Positions 1-15,479 of a stretch of DNA of 64,000 nt are shown piece after piece. The stretch covers positions 6,098,543-6,162,542 of the forward strand of contig NC_035164.2 in the NCBI RefSeq assembly GCF_001659605.2, given 5' to 3'. The DNA comes from Manihot esculenta. Its lineage: Eukaryota; Streptophyta; Magnoliopsida; Malpighiales; Euphorbiaceae. Position numbers and translations under genes: made by a program. A model generated the notes under the pieces. The model saw only the letters and a list, made by a program, of their open reading frames with translations, did no database searches and was not told where the DNA came from. The first letter of the stretch is position 1, and the number at the start of each line of letters is the position of its first letter.

Positions 1-479
1 TATTGTGGCTTGAAAATACATAACTTGAAAAAATTATTTATAAAAAATGGGTACTAACACTTGGTCATTAACCTAGCAGATACTCGCCTTGTAGCCTAGG
101 CATAAATGCCTTAGAAATTTATAAAAATGGGACTAACACCCGATCTTGAGCCTAGCAGATATCCGTTTTGTGGTTTGGACACAAAAATACCTTAGAAATT
201 TGTAAAAATTGGGACTAACCCTGGTCGTGAGCCTGCCAAATACCTGTCTTGTGGCTTTTTTTTTTGCAAAAAGACGATAATGAACGATCTTTTACTTTTG
301 GAGAAGGCAACCCACTGTTCCTCGTAACTGAATAACACAATATATAAAAAAATATCTCGTTAACTATTATTGATAAAATTTCCTTAGATTAAAAATATTT
401 CAGGAATGAGAATGACTCGGTCATCTAATTTGGCCAACTTATAAGATCTTGGGCGAATAAGCTTCGAGACCCTAAATAG

Positions 480-3400
480 TCCTTTCTAGTTTTCGCCCAA
501 CTTACCAGACTCGGCACTACCACTTGTTACATCAGCTATTTTAAGGAATAAATCTCCTACATTAAAGGGACGTGACTTAACACTGTCGTTGAATATTTTG
601 GACTCTTGTTTATATAAACCCCGTTCTGATTGCAGCTTGTTTTCGTAAAAAATTGGCTTGATCCAGGTTGAATTGCATTTCTTTAGGGCTTCATGCAATT
701 TTAGGGTGTTGTGTTCTGAAACTGCTTACTTGGATTTCCATGGGGAATACTGCTTCAGCCCCATATATAAGAGAGAAAGGGATTTCCCCTGTGGCTATTC
801 TCGAGGTCGTTCTCTATGCCCATATTATATGGGGCAATTTGCCAGGCCAGTTGCCTTTGGCTTTATCGAGTCTTTTCTTTAGCTCTTGTAGAATAGTCTT
901 GTTTATAACCTCGGTCATTCCATTGGTTTATAGGTGATAGATTGGACTGAATTTTAAGTCAATCTCCCATGTTCTGCATAAATCTTTAAACTTAGAACTT
1001 GTAAACTGAGTCCTATTGTCAATGATTGAAGATGTTCTTGCTAATGAAGGAAATCGCCTATTGGCTGATAATGGACTGAAAGGCCTCAAGCCTAGCCCAT
1101 TTGCTGAAATGATCTACTACTATTATAAATTTTCGTGACCCAGTTGCTTTTGAGAAAGGGCCAAGGATGTTTAACTCCCACTGAAAGAAAGGCCAGAGGT
1201 TTCTAATCGCTGCTTGCATCTCTCCAGGAGTCCTTGGAATGCTTGCATGTACTTGACATTGATGGCACCTCTGGACAAGTTCTTTTACATCTTGCATTAT
1301 CATTGGCCAGTAGCATCCTTATCTGAATGCTTTCCAGGAGATCGTCCGAGCCCCTTCATGACTTCCACAATCACCTTTATGGATTTCTTTAAGGATTTTC
1401 CAGCCCTCATCTTCGATTATGCACCGTAACCATGGTTGAGTTGAAGATCTCCTATACAACCAATCGTTCATTAGTGTATATTTAGAGGACTTTCTTATTA
1501 CCTGTTTAGCTGATAATTCATTGGCCGGCAGTTCATCCTTTGTTAGAAAATTTTATACTAGTATCATCCATGGTTCTCCTTCCTCTATGGGAAAAGACTC
1601 TTCCTCGTCGATTGTAGGAGTGTGTAGCTCTTCGAATTGAAATGGCTGGTTCAAGTGTTATTCACCTGCCATTGCCATTTTGGCCAGAGGCTCCTTCATT
1701 GTCACCTCTAGCCACCTAGTGAAGCTCGCAATTACCTTACATGTCTTTGATCCTCATCATTAAGGAGCGAACCTTCTCTTCGTATTTGACAAGATTTGAT
1801 TCTCAGATTTTAAACTGTTCCTGACACTAATTAACAATCAACTATGAGTCACTAAAAATAATAGATTTTTATATATCTATTTTCGCGATGATTTTTAGTG
1901 CCATAATCACAGCTTCGTACTCAGATATGTTGTTGGTAGTGTTGAGGGCGATTTTTTCTGCATAACGTAGTTTTATCCTAGTTTGACTCTGCAGGAGTAT
2001 TCCAATTCTAAAAGCCCCAGCTCTGCAAGCACCATCTGCCTAGACCTTCTAGTCCTCAATAGGCGATTCAAGCGTTTTTTAAGTTTCTAATGGCAGAGTC
2101 ATCTCTACAATAAAGTTGTCTACTGCCTGGGCTTTCATTGTTTTTCTTGGGGTATACTTGATATCAAAGGCTGATAATATTACTGCCCAGGTAGACAACC
2201 GCCCTGATAGCTTCGGCCTATGTAGTATCTTTCATAAAGGATAATATGTTCTGATTTTTATGGTGTGTGACTCAAAATAGGGACGTAACTTTGTAACAAA
2301 TATCAGGACTACAAATGCCAATTTCTCAATAGAGGGATAGTTCTACCTTGCCCCTTGCAAGACTTGGCTTGCGTAATAGACTCTTTCGACGAGCGAGCTT
2401 AACAAAGGGAAAGATGATAAAAAAGTTTTTAAATTTTCAAACGCCTCTACACACTCTTCCATCCAAACAAATTTATTTTTGCCTTTTAAGGATATAAAAA
2501 ATGGTAGACACCTCCTGGCCAAATAAGATATAAACCGGCCAAGAGCAATGACCCGTTCATTTAGCGGTGAGCAGTATTCGGTTCAAACCGAAAAAATTGA
2601 CTGAACTAAATTAATTTAAAAATTTAGTTCGGTTTTTTATTCAATTCTGTTCGATTCGATTTTTAATTTTAGAAATTTCGGTTATTTCGGTTCGGTTCGA
2701 TTTTGATCAGAAAAAATCAAAAAAATCGAACCGATTAGTGATAATAATATGTTATTTTCAATAATATAGAGAAATTAAATCATATTAAAATTAAAATATT
2801 TTAATTAAAATTTAAAATACTAAAAATAAAGTGTAAAAAATAAAAAAATTATTAAAAATCAAAACCGATCAAATCGAATTGAATCAGACCGGTTCGGTTC
2901 GATTTAATTTCTGACCAAAATCAGTTTGGTTTGGTTTTTATAAATACTAAAATTTTGGTTTTCAGTTTATTTGGTTCGTTTCGGTTCAAAACCGAACCGA
3001 CCGAATGCTTACCCCTACGTTCATTCAACTTCAATAAATCATTTATGGTTTTAGGTGCCTCCATATTTTGGATGGCATTAACTTTTTTTTTCTGGGTTTT
3101 TCTCTATGCCTCTCTCTAAGACTATGTACCCTAAAACTTTTCAGCTTTTATTCTGAAGGTGCATTTTTCAGGTTTAAGTTTTATACCTGCTTATCCAGTA
3201 CATCAAAAACTTTTTAGATATCTTCTAGATGACCTTCTAAAGATCGGCTCTTTACCACCATATCATCCATATACATCTCGACCGTTGACCCCATCATGTC
3301 TTTAAAGATGCCCGACACTAGCCTTTAATAAGTCGCCCCTATGTTCTTCAGCCCAAACGATATCACCTTGTAACAGAAGACTCCTGCAGCGGTGATAAAC

Positions 3401-4403
3401 ACAATATTTTCTGCATTTTCGATGTCCATCATGATTTGGTGGTAGCCTAAAATAACATCCAGAAAGGAAACCACTGTATGTCTCGAGGTAGAGTCTGCTA
3501 ATTTGTCAATAGATGGGAGTGGATAATGATTGTTTAGACATGCTTTGCTCAAGTCAGTAAAGTCCACGCATATCCTCGACTTCCCGTTTGCCTTCTTAAC
3601 TAGTACTGCATTGGCGAGCTATGTAGGATACTAGATCTCTTTTATTAATCCTCCTCTTAATAAATTATTAATCTCCTCCTTAATCACCTACTGCCTTTTT
3701 GGTGCAAATTTTCTTTTTCTTCTGTTGTATCGATTTTATTGTCTCGTTGATAGACAGCTTATGGGTAATAAGAGTCGGGTCCACACCTGTTATATCTTCT
3801 AGAGACTAAGAAAAAGTGTTCACTCTGTGTTTTAGTAATTCTATTAATTGATTCTTTATTTCACCATTTAATGCAGTTTCAAATCGTACCTTTTTATATA
3901 TACCTAACTGGACCTCTTTTATTGGGTTTGCTAGTTTTGATTTTATGTGAGAGTCTGGTTTTTTCAACAGGTCGATGGGTATGGTTACTTTTTCGAGGCT
4001 TTTTGTATAGTGCCTGTAGCATTCTTGAGCTGACTTTTGCTTGCCTCGAACAATGGCTAATCCTCCTAGACCTGGTAACTTAAGACACATAGCACCCATA
4101 TTAATAACTATATTGTGACAGTTTAAGATTGGGTGATCGAGTATCATATTGTATGCAAGCGGGATGTCTACCATCGCAAACTCCGCATACAACTCCCACT
4201 TGTACTTCTCATCACCCAGCACAAAAAGGGAGGTTGATGGTTCTCAGTGCTACCACGGTCTTATCTCCTAATCCCACTAACGGGTAGGACACTTTAACAA
4301 GGCTATTTTTTTCTAATCCTAACTTATTAAAGACATCCAAGGTGAGGATATTAATGGAACTACTTGTATCAACCAAGACTTGCCTCACCTTATACTTATT
4401 CAA
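480..4403 (-). pseudogene. pol remnant (protease, RT, RNase H, integrase) of the Tat-type element
   Basis: Protease at 4403-4212 has the active-site region as VDTSSSIN, where D-T/S-G is expected. RT spans roughly 3806-3240 with recognisable DFTDLSKAC and FGLKNIGATY blocks, followed after an in-frame stop by a YMDD box near 3270. A second, archaeal-type RNase H is readable near 1850-2100 in one frame. Integrase at 1303-1058 shows a zinc-finger half (RCHQCQVH) and the core start, but the first catalytic Asp position reads Asn (WELNIL). The frame is interrupted many times and by the MITE at 2564-3018. Nothing here can make a functional polyprotein. Confidence 0.8.
2564..3018. mobile_element. MITE with GGGTGAGCA-type terminal inverted repeats, inserted in the Tat-type pol
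   Basis: The left end reads GCGGTGAGCAGTATTCGGTT and the right end, reverse-complemented, reads GGGGTAAGCATTCGGTCGG, giving imperfect terminal inverted repeats. The element is flanked by CGTTCATT at 2554-2561 and 3019-3026, an 8-bp target duplication extending to 10 bp with one mismatch. An 8-bp duplication is usual for hAT elements and 9 bp for Mutator elements, so the superfamily is left open. The interior is very AT-rich without a coding frame. Related copies lie at 8146-8532 and about 41005-41395. Confidence 0.8.
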
Positions 4404-4823
4404 TCAGATGCTGATGACCAGCGAGTCATTTTGAAAAAAACCTATCGCCTTGTCTGCAGGCCCAAACCTTACTTCCTGTTTAGCCCATAGTTCTTGCTCA
4501 GCTAACAGTACATCTTCTATAAAGCGTTTGTTCTTTTTCTTGCCATCACTAGGTCCTCCTATAATCACATGTATAACCCCTACATGTTCATTATCACGGG
4601 TGGTTTCAGGAGTTTTTACCTTGGGTTCGAGTCTCCTCTCTTCTCTATTCTTCCTAGTAAACTTTCAAAGTGTTCCATCCTTTGTTAATGTCTCAATTTT
4701 GTCTTTCAGCTACCGGCACCCTCCATTGTATGTCCGTGGTCTTTATGGAAACGATAGTACTTGATCCTATTTGGACTTTCAGCTTTCTCAGGGTTGAGCT
4801 TGGGAGGTCATCTTACTTCTTTA

Positions 4824-6660
4824 TCATTTTTTTCTAATCCATATTAAAATATGTATCTGTGAGTCATTCAATGGAGTGTAATTCTTATACTTACTTTGAT
4901 CGTCCCTTCCTTTGGATGCTGGATAATTTATGCAGTCTCCTTCATACCCTCGTGCCTCCAGCTTTTGATTTTGATTTTGACTTGTCCTCTTGTCTTCTCT
5001 CAATACTTGGACTTTATTATCTAGTCTTATATATTTCTGGGCTTTGTCCATTAGCTGTTGATAAGTAGCAGCTGGATTCTTGATTACATAATCCATGAAT
5101 TTGATATTGCACGTTCCTTTTTTCAATGCTTCACACGCTATTTTATAATTTAATTCTTTCACCTGTATTGCTTCAGCATTGAAACATGAGATAACACTCC
5201 TTAAAAACTCGTTCTCTCCTTGGCGGATCTTTCGCAAGTCAGAGAGGAGCCTTTTAGGAGGTATGCAAGTAATAAACTTAGAAAACAACATAGCAAATTT
5301 TGTAAAGCTTTGAATTGAATATGGGCTTAGATGTTGGTACCATTTCTAAGTCAAACCTGTGAGTGTGGATGGAAACATCGTCACAACACAAAATTGTTAA
5401 CATCTTGAAATTACATTGTTGTTCTAAAGATCGCTAGATGACTCTTGGGATCTGCTGTTCCATCATATTTTTCCAAACTTGGGAGTTTGAATTTGGCAGG
5501 AAAAGTCTATGCTAGGATCTCTTCTAATAAGGGCGAGGCATCATCTAAGCCATAGTCCTCTTCTTGCTCCTTCTGGTACCTTTCCATAGCTCATATCAGC
5601 TTTCAGTTGATGTCCTTCGAGGCTTCGTTCAACGACTCCTCTTCCTCTAGCTTAGCCTTCTCTTTGGACTACGTCTGGATCGCTTCTGTCCGTGTCCTCA
5701 GGGTATCAATGGAGGCCTCCTCCCTTATCTTGGGAGCCATAAATTAGGCATCCTCTCGATCCTTATACTGCTCGAGAGTGGCCTGCAGCCTTTTAAGGTA
5801 ATGGAGTATTTTCTCGTTATTTAAATTGTTCAGATCTGCCACATTGACCATTGAGGATGTGTTTTGTTCATTGTCAAGAGTAAAGGAAATGATAGCCCCC
5901 GTATTGGTAGCAGTCTAAGCAGCCGCTTGTGAATTGTCAGTCATTTAGAAAGATGAAGAAGGAAAAGATTTAAGTGAATAAGAGACCAATTTTAATCCAA
6001 ATAAACAGAGAGAATTCAATAGAAGATCCCGAAAATATAAGCAAATTATGTGGCTGAAACGAAATTGTGCTGTGATTAGTCAATATGCAAAAAAGAGAAT
6101 ATGAGGTAGTTGTTCTAAAGATCACTAGATGACCCTTGGGATCTACTGTTCCATCATATTTTTCCAAACTTGGGAGTTTGAATTTGGCAGGAAAAGTCTA
6201 TGCTAGGATCTCTTCTAATAAGGGCGAGGCATCATCTAAGCCATAGTCCTCTTCTTGCTCCTTCTGGTACCTTTCCATAGCTCATATCAGCTTTCAGTTG
6301 ATGTCCTTCGAGGCTTCGTTCAACGACTCCTCTTCCTCTAGCTTAGCTTTCTCTTTGGACTACGTCTGGATCGCTTCTGTCTGTGTCCTCAGGGTATCAA
6401 TGGAGGCCTCCTCCCTTATCTTGGCAGCCATAAATTAGGCATCCTCTCGATCCTTATACTGCTCGAGAGTGGCATGCAGCCTTTTAAGGTAATGGAGTAT
6501 TTGCTCGTTATTTAAATTGTTCAGATCTACCACATTGACTATTGAGGATGTGTTTTGTTCATTGTCAAGAGTAAAGGAAATGATAGCCCCCGTATTGGTA
6601 GCAGTTTAAGCAGCCGCTCGTGAATTGTCAGTCATTTAGAAAGATGAAGAAGGAAAAGAT
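4824..6660 (-). pseudogene. gag remnant of the Tat-type element, partly duplicated
   Basis: The clearest stretch is 5291-4824 (155 codons), a retrotransposon gag core with the ISCFNAEAIQVKEL and FMDYVIKNPAATYQQL segments seen in plant Tat-type gag proteins. Upstream on the minus strand, around 5520-5414, a SLEKYDGTADPKSHLAIF block is readable in another frame, with stops in between. Most of this upstream part occurs twice because of the 691-bp tandem duplication. Homologous gag fragments sit at 25307-26330 and about 59930-60920. Confidence 0.7.
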
Positions 6661-6801
6661 TTAAGTGAATAAGAGACCAATTTTAATCCAAATAAACAAA
6701 GAGAATTCAATAGAAGATCCCGAAAATATAAGCAAATTATGTGGCTAAAACGAAATTGTGCTGTGATTAGTCAATATGCAAAAAAGAGAATATGAGGTGG
6801 T
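5420..6801. repeat. Tandem duplication of 691 bp spanning gag start and LTR edge
   Basis: Copy 1 is 5420-6110 and copy 2 is 6111-6801, head to tail. Both begin TGTTCTAAAGATC and run through gag, the leader and the edge of the LTR, ending in GAATATGAGGT. They differ by only scattered single-base changes, so the duplication is much younger than the element itself. Confidence 0.9.
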
Positions 6802-7290
6802 TGGAGCCTAAAACAGCCACTCCAACGCTCAAGTCAGTAAACTGAAAAAAAGAGTGAGTGTAATGAATTGCTTAGAACTTAAGAATAGTTGTGTAAGAAT
6901 GCGTAACTTGATCTCTGTGTACATTGATTTTTATACTGTAAAAAGATGGAGTTGGTTATTAAATTTTCTGGAAATTCAACTAGCACCGACTAGTGGATAA
7001 TATATCCCGTGATTATAGGTGTAATTGAGGATATACTTGGTTATGTTCATTAACGATAACTTTTTGTGAAATTTCATTCTGCTGAAAAGAGAGTGAATTT
7101 TAATGAAAAATCGAGAATTGCAATATTCGAATTTTTTTTTCTATGAATGGGAGCGTATCAGTTTCACAGACTTTTATCATGTGACTCTATTTTATGGTAA
7201 TATTGTACTTTTTTTCTATAAAAGAGAGCATATCAGTTCCACATACCTTTATCATGTGACTCTATCTTATGGTAGTAGTTTATAACTTAT
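6790..7290 (-). repeat. LTR-like end of the Tat-type element
   Basis: This stretch is similar to 24914-25283, 26432-27000, 59497-59870 and 61034-61460, which flank the two shorter gag-containing relatives. Shared landmarks are a GATTTTTATACTGTAAAAAGATGGAG-like segment and the CTATCTTATGGT segment near 7262. It lies beyond gag on the minus strand, so it would be the 5' LTR. The exact outer boundary is not clear. Confidence 0.6.
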
Positions 7291-8145
7291 TTTGAATGAT
7301 TATTGATAATTATGATTTTTTATTAACAATCAAATTTTTATATATTGAGAAGCAAACACGTATTTCATGTTTTCGTTTATTTTTTATAAAAAATAAAAAA
7401 TATAATTTTCTTAATAAATGGAATCAAAAGCATAAACTATTTTCTAGAAATAAATATACTTTAACATTTTTTGTATCATCCAAAAAGTTAAAAAATAGTA
7501 TTTACTGTTTTCTTACTAAGATTATAAGTAAAATATATATAAAAAAAAGTTATTCAAAATAAAAAACAATTATCTTTAAAATATTTTTAAAAAACAAGTA
7601 GCGCCAAAGTTGTAATTTCAAATTAATTGAAATCCATTGTACGATTTTTTTTTCTGTTCAATTTTATTAGACACTAAATTCGCATTAATATTTAAAATTT
7701 ATAAAACTTATAAATAATTTTATTTGTATTTACAATTTTAATTCGGTGATAAGTATATCTGAGTAAAATTTAAGAAATCTCAGATTTTACTCCTTTAATT
7801 TTTAATTTTTATTTAAAAAAAATTCATTTAAAAGTTTTAAATATTGAAAGAAAACAGTAAAAAATGTTAAATAGGATAAGTTTGGATCGATTTAAAACAT
7901 ATTAAATTTATCTTTAATTTAAATATTATTAGTGCATTTTTACAATTTATAGAAGCATATTAAATTATTCTTTTATTTTGATAAAATAATTTCTATTCCT
8001 ATACAATAATAATAATAATATCTACCCATATTACTAAATTATCTTTAAAATCCAAACATACGTTAATAAGTTAATAAATAAAAAAATTATTATTATTAAA
8101 AAATTTACAATTTTAGATAAATAATATTTCATCGTCATTGATATT
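7291..8145. other. AT-rich intergenic sequence
   Basis: Very AT-rich, with homopolymer runs and short open frames of low complexity. I see no gene, conserved domain or clear repeat boundary. Confidence 0.6.
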
Positions 8146-8532
8146 AGGGGTGAGCATTATTCGGTTTTTCAGTTCAAATTAAAAAAATCGATAGAATATA
8201 ATTAATTTAAAATTTTGATTTAATTCAATTTTTAATTTAAAAATTTCTGTTTAGTTCAATTTTTATCAGAAAAAAATTTTAAAAATTAAATCGAACCGAT
8301 TAGTAATAATAATATATTATTTTCAATAATATATAGTATATAAACTATATATTAAGATTAAAATATTTTAATTAAATTTTTAAATATTAAAAATAAAATT
8401 TAAAAAATAAAAAAATTATTAAAAATTTAAATTAATAAAAAATCGAATCAAATCGGTTCGTTCGATTCAATTTCTAATAAAAATTAATTTAATTCAATTC
8501 AATTTTAAATTGAATAAACCAACTACTCACCT
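8146..8532. mobile_element. Decayed MITE, same family as 2564-3018
   Basis: Starts AGGGGTGAGCATTATTCGGT and ends, reverse-complemented, AGGTGAGTAGTTGGTTTATT. The interior aligns by eye with the 2564-3018 element, including the AACCGATTAGTAATAATAATA part. It is more diverged, and I find no convincing target duplication. Confidence 0.65.
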
Positions 8533-9062
8533 GACTCGTACTTCCTTACATATTTTTACTAAAAAAGAAAAGCAAATATGTTATTCTAAGGGTAGATATA
8601 CTTTCCATGAATGATCATTTATTGTTGATATCATGCGAAAAACATTTTTATTGTATATCTTCTAAAATACTTTCCATTAATTACTTCCTTACATTTATTG
8701 ATAAATTTATAAAAATATAATTATTTTCTTTTTATTGCATATCTTATGAAAAACCTGAAAGGCGTTACTTCATTACTGTGTTTATTTTTTTCTCCATTCA
8801 AACAAAAATTAAAAATAATTACAAAAAAATTATATTCTTTTTACGATTTTATTTATATTTCAATATTAATATGTGGTTTAATTGAAAAAAAAAATCAGTT
8901 TGTAATTTAAAAAATTTGAAAGTAATTTTTTTTTTTTTTATAGTTTCCTCTAAAAATTAAAAAATTCTTTCATTTTCCTTTTCATGAAAGAATTTCCAAA
9001 CACAGCAATTCAAAAAAGTCAAATCAAACAATAAAATCTCAGTCCTTCGTTACCTAATCCTA
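8533..9062. other. AT-rich intergenic sequence upstream of the bZIP gene
   Basis: No coding frame or recognisable element. It leads into the promoter region of the bZIP gene. Confidence 0.5.
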
Positions 9063-9220
9063 CACGTGAGCCACACATAATAACTCCCTGCCTTGACCTC
9101 CATTTTCTCTCACTGACCAAACTCCAAACCAGCACGTAACCCGCCATTTTCTCCCGTACACTAACCTCTACCACACTTATCTAAACTCCTCTCTTTTCAC
9201 GTATTGTACACAGACACGTA
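9063..9220 (+). promoter_or_regulatory. Cluster of ACGT-core elements in the bZIP promoter
   Basis: Four ACGT cores lie within 158 bp: CACGTG at 9063-9068, CACGTA at 9133-9138, ACGT at 9199-9202 and CACGTA at 9215-9220. ACGT cores, especially CACGTG, are the binding sites of plant bZIP and bHLH factors. They sit about 0.8-0.95 kb upstream of the start codon. Because the leader is long, this may be close to the transcription start. Function is inferred. Confidence 0.45.
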
Positions 9221-9562
9221 AGTACCAGAGAACATTTTAGTCTAGAAAATACAAGTACAGAAACTGAGGGAAGCAGACAATAAAAACCATTTAGTTATGG
9301 GTAATAAAATAAGAAAAAGAACTCATCATGGGCACACACCTGTATCAAGCAGCTTCCTTCTTCCCTCTCAAGAAATATACATATAAATATTTCTATAGAT
9401 AGAGAAGGGAGGATGATGATGGGTGACCATGTGATTTGATGAATTGGATTCGATTTCTCTGTAAAAGCTGAGGATTCTCTGCATTTTCTCACTTGCTTTT
9501 GTTTCCCATTTTATATAATTTCGAGGGAAAGAAAGATCTAACACCGCTTTCGGACAGAATTC

Positions 9563-9634
9563 ATGTCTGATTTTCCAGGAAAAGTTGCTAGATTTTCCTG
9601 CAATATTTCTGTTACTCGCATCCCAAGAAGCTAA
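9563..9634 (+). other. Possible upstream ORF (23 codons) in the bZIP leader
   Basis: An ATG at 9563 opens a 23-codon frame ending at TAA 9632-9634. A second short one, 12 codons, runs 9699-9737. Both count only if this part of the leader is transcribed and unspliced. The leader is TC-rich and may contain an intron. Confidence 0.3.
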
Positions 9635-10013
9635 ATTTGGTCTTTTGGTCTCTCTTTATCTTTTGGGTTTCTGTTTTTAGGGTTTGTTTGTAAGAGAAAT
9701 GCTTGTGTGCATTCTCTCTGTCTCGCTGTTTCTGTAATTTGGTATATTTGTTTCGATCTCATTTGCGAATCTGATCTCCTTTTTCACTAGGGTTTGTTTT
9801 TTTTGGAATCTGTCCGCGGTTAATCTGCTATCTCAGAGTATCATTTTTGGGTTTTCTCAGCTATCTGTGTTTTCTTGCGTTCGTTGTTTGAAGAGCTTGT
9901 AATTTCTGTGCCCTAGGGTTTTGTTTGCACTAATAATACGACCTGTTCTGTGCAAAATTTGTTTTAGACGTTTTATTCTTGTGGTTTTCTGCGTGATTTA
10001 GAGGTTTCTGTGG

Positions 10014-13626
<3,613 letters not shown>

Positions 13627-14592
13627 AAAGGAATTTTGGCAAGTATGCACTGTGCAGCCTTTCTTGTATAAAGGTCTCCTCTGTGTAAAATCATAATTGC
13701 AGTATGCTGTTAGATAGGAGGTCTGCAGTCTCTCTCCCTCCAAACCTTTTATTCTATTGATTTTTTCCCCTAATCTGTTTAGATGCATTTGAATTCTATT
13801 TATTTTAGTCTGTTCTATATAGCTAGAGACTGGGGTATATGATATATATACATGGTATAGTTTCTTTGTTGTGATCTTGTATAATCTTTGAGGGGATCTG
13901 TTAGAATTGGAAGTTGCAGTTTCCTGGCCCTGCTCGAGCCCCCAAATGCTTGTTTATCTGATTGATTACCGCCACCACTGATAAACTGGTTTAATAAGAA
14001 CTAGAAAATTGGGTTTTAGTGTTGAGTTGGGTGCTGTTTGTTAGTGGAGAAGTGGGCTTTGGCATTGTTATGGGGCTCGTAGTTGTAGCTGCAATGCCAA
14101 TCGAATGGAAACAGAGCAACTGGGACCCCTTTCTTCCTCAGGTAAGTTGGTTCTTTTTTGAAACTTTGGAGTTTAATGATCAAATATGGGCGTTGTAAGG
14201 GTTTATCTCAAGTACTGAAATTTTGTTACCTCTCTTGTAGAATTCTGCATGCAGTGACTGCATGATCTTCCCTTTAATAAAGATGACTTTTTGAAGTATA
14301 GCTGTGGAAATGCGGAGATTTCAATTTTGTTAGTCACCTTCAGAGAATTTGAGTAAATGTTAATGATCCTTTATTTTTGAGATATGGTTGAATCTCTTAG
14401 TCTTGCACAGATAAAAGCATTTGCAGCGATGAACGCTGTATCTGCGAATGAGTAGCCTGGGCCACCGCCTTGGAAAAATTAAATCATGAATGAATGTAGG
14501 TGGACTTTTCATTAAATGTGGCCAAGCAAAGGGGTCATGCAGGTGAATATTTCCATTATTTTTTAGGTCGCACGGTGTCTGGTGCGCCTCGG
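13627..14592. other. 3' UTR and flank of the bZIP gene
   Basis: The 3' UTR probably runs some 200-300 bp past the stop. Beyond it I see no gene. Some short TG-rich unique sequence lies at 13950-14500. Confidence 0.45.
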
Positions 14593-14689
14593 CACGTCCG
14601 GTCCGGTCGTACTCATAACCTTCAAGAAAAATCTGAAGGACCGGGCGTGAACTGAGCGTTTTTCACGTCCGGTCGTACGTACTCATAAC
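14593..14689. repeat. GC-rich island with a direct repeat
   Basis: CACGTCCGGTCCGGTCGTAC followed by TCATAAC (14593-14619) recurs as CACGTCCGGTCGTACGTAC plus TCATAAC (14664-14689). The island stands out in AT-rich surroundings. Its origin is not recognised. Confidence 0.5.
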
Positions 14690-15479
14690 TGCATCAGGAG
14701 GTCTCCAAGGTGAACGGCCTTGGCCGCAAAGCGTGCCATTATTTCTGTTTTGAGTATTTAGACAGAATATTCGTCAACAATATTGATCAACAATTTGCAA
14801 TGATTGATTCAAATGCTTGGATGGAGTTTTATTTTTTCTGTTTAACAGCCAGCTATTTAATTATTATTATTATTATTATTTTATTATACATAAATGAATG
14901 ATTTATTATTAATTTAAATTTTATAAATCTATGTATTTTAATGTGTAAATATTAATATTATTATATTTTTAATAAAATTTAAATTGGAATCCAACTTTAA
15001 TCAGAACTGAACCATAACCATTTTAGAATTGAATTATTTTTGAACTATTTCAAATTGAAATACTTACCTTTATAATTTTTTGATTAGAAGTGTAATGAAA
15101 TAATTTTTAGAAATTATCTAACCTTTTTATGTTTATTATCGAATGTGTTGTACATTATTTGTTATTGATTATTCGTTGATATTGAATTTTAGGTAACTAT
15201 TTTAAAGTTTAAGACTATTTTTTTTTCCGTAAGTTTCAATTGAGAATTTAAACCTAGTGTCACCAAGTAAATCACAACTTTAATCATTACATCTAATTGT
15301 GTTAGGCTTTTAAGTAATCTAATTGTGTTAGGCTTTTAAAAATAAAGTTTAATTGATGCAAAGTTCATAACTCATATGCATAGCATAGGAATACACAAAT
15401 ATTCAGAGTACTAATGAGGTGCTATATTTGTATTAGCCCGCATTTTCTTTTTGGAAAGTATGATAGTCAAATGCAAATT
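14690..15479. other. AT-rich intergenic sequence
   Basis: ATT microsatellite near 14860-14880, then unique AT-rich sequence. A 25-bp segment containing GTGTTAGGCTTTTAA is repeated in tandem around 15295-15345. No gene seen. Confidence 0.5.

Larger units (their letters stand above)
1..7290 (-). mobile_element. Degenerate Ty3/gypsy retrotransposon, Tat/Retand type (left end outside window)
   Basis: Read on the minus strand, the order is LTR-like sequence (about 6790-7290), gag (about 4824-6660), protease (4212-4403), reverse transcriptase (about 3240-3806), RNase H, archaeal-type second RNase H (about 1850-2100) and integrase (1058-1303). Protease-RT-RNaseH-integrase order is Ty3/gypsy. The extra RNase H with an EYEAVIMALK-like segment and the integrase text WPFFQWELNILGPF fit the Tat/Retand lineage. 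Every domain is broken by stops and frameshifts, so the copy is dead. A 455-bp MITE splits the RT-RNaseH part. Two shorter relatives lie at 24914-27000 and 59497-61460. Family assignment is from motif recognition, not a search. Confidence 0.85.

Noticed and set aside
7296..7562. 88-codon frame in AT-rich DNA
   Set aside because: Lys/Phe/Asn-rich chance product of AT-rich sequence, without start context or similarity.
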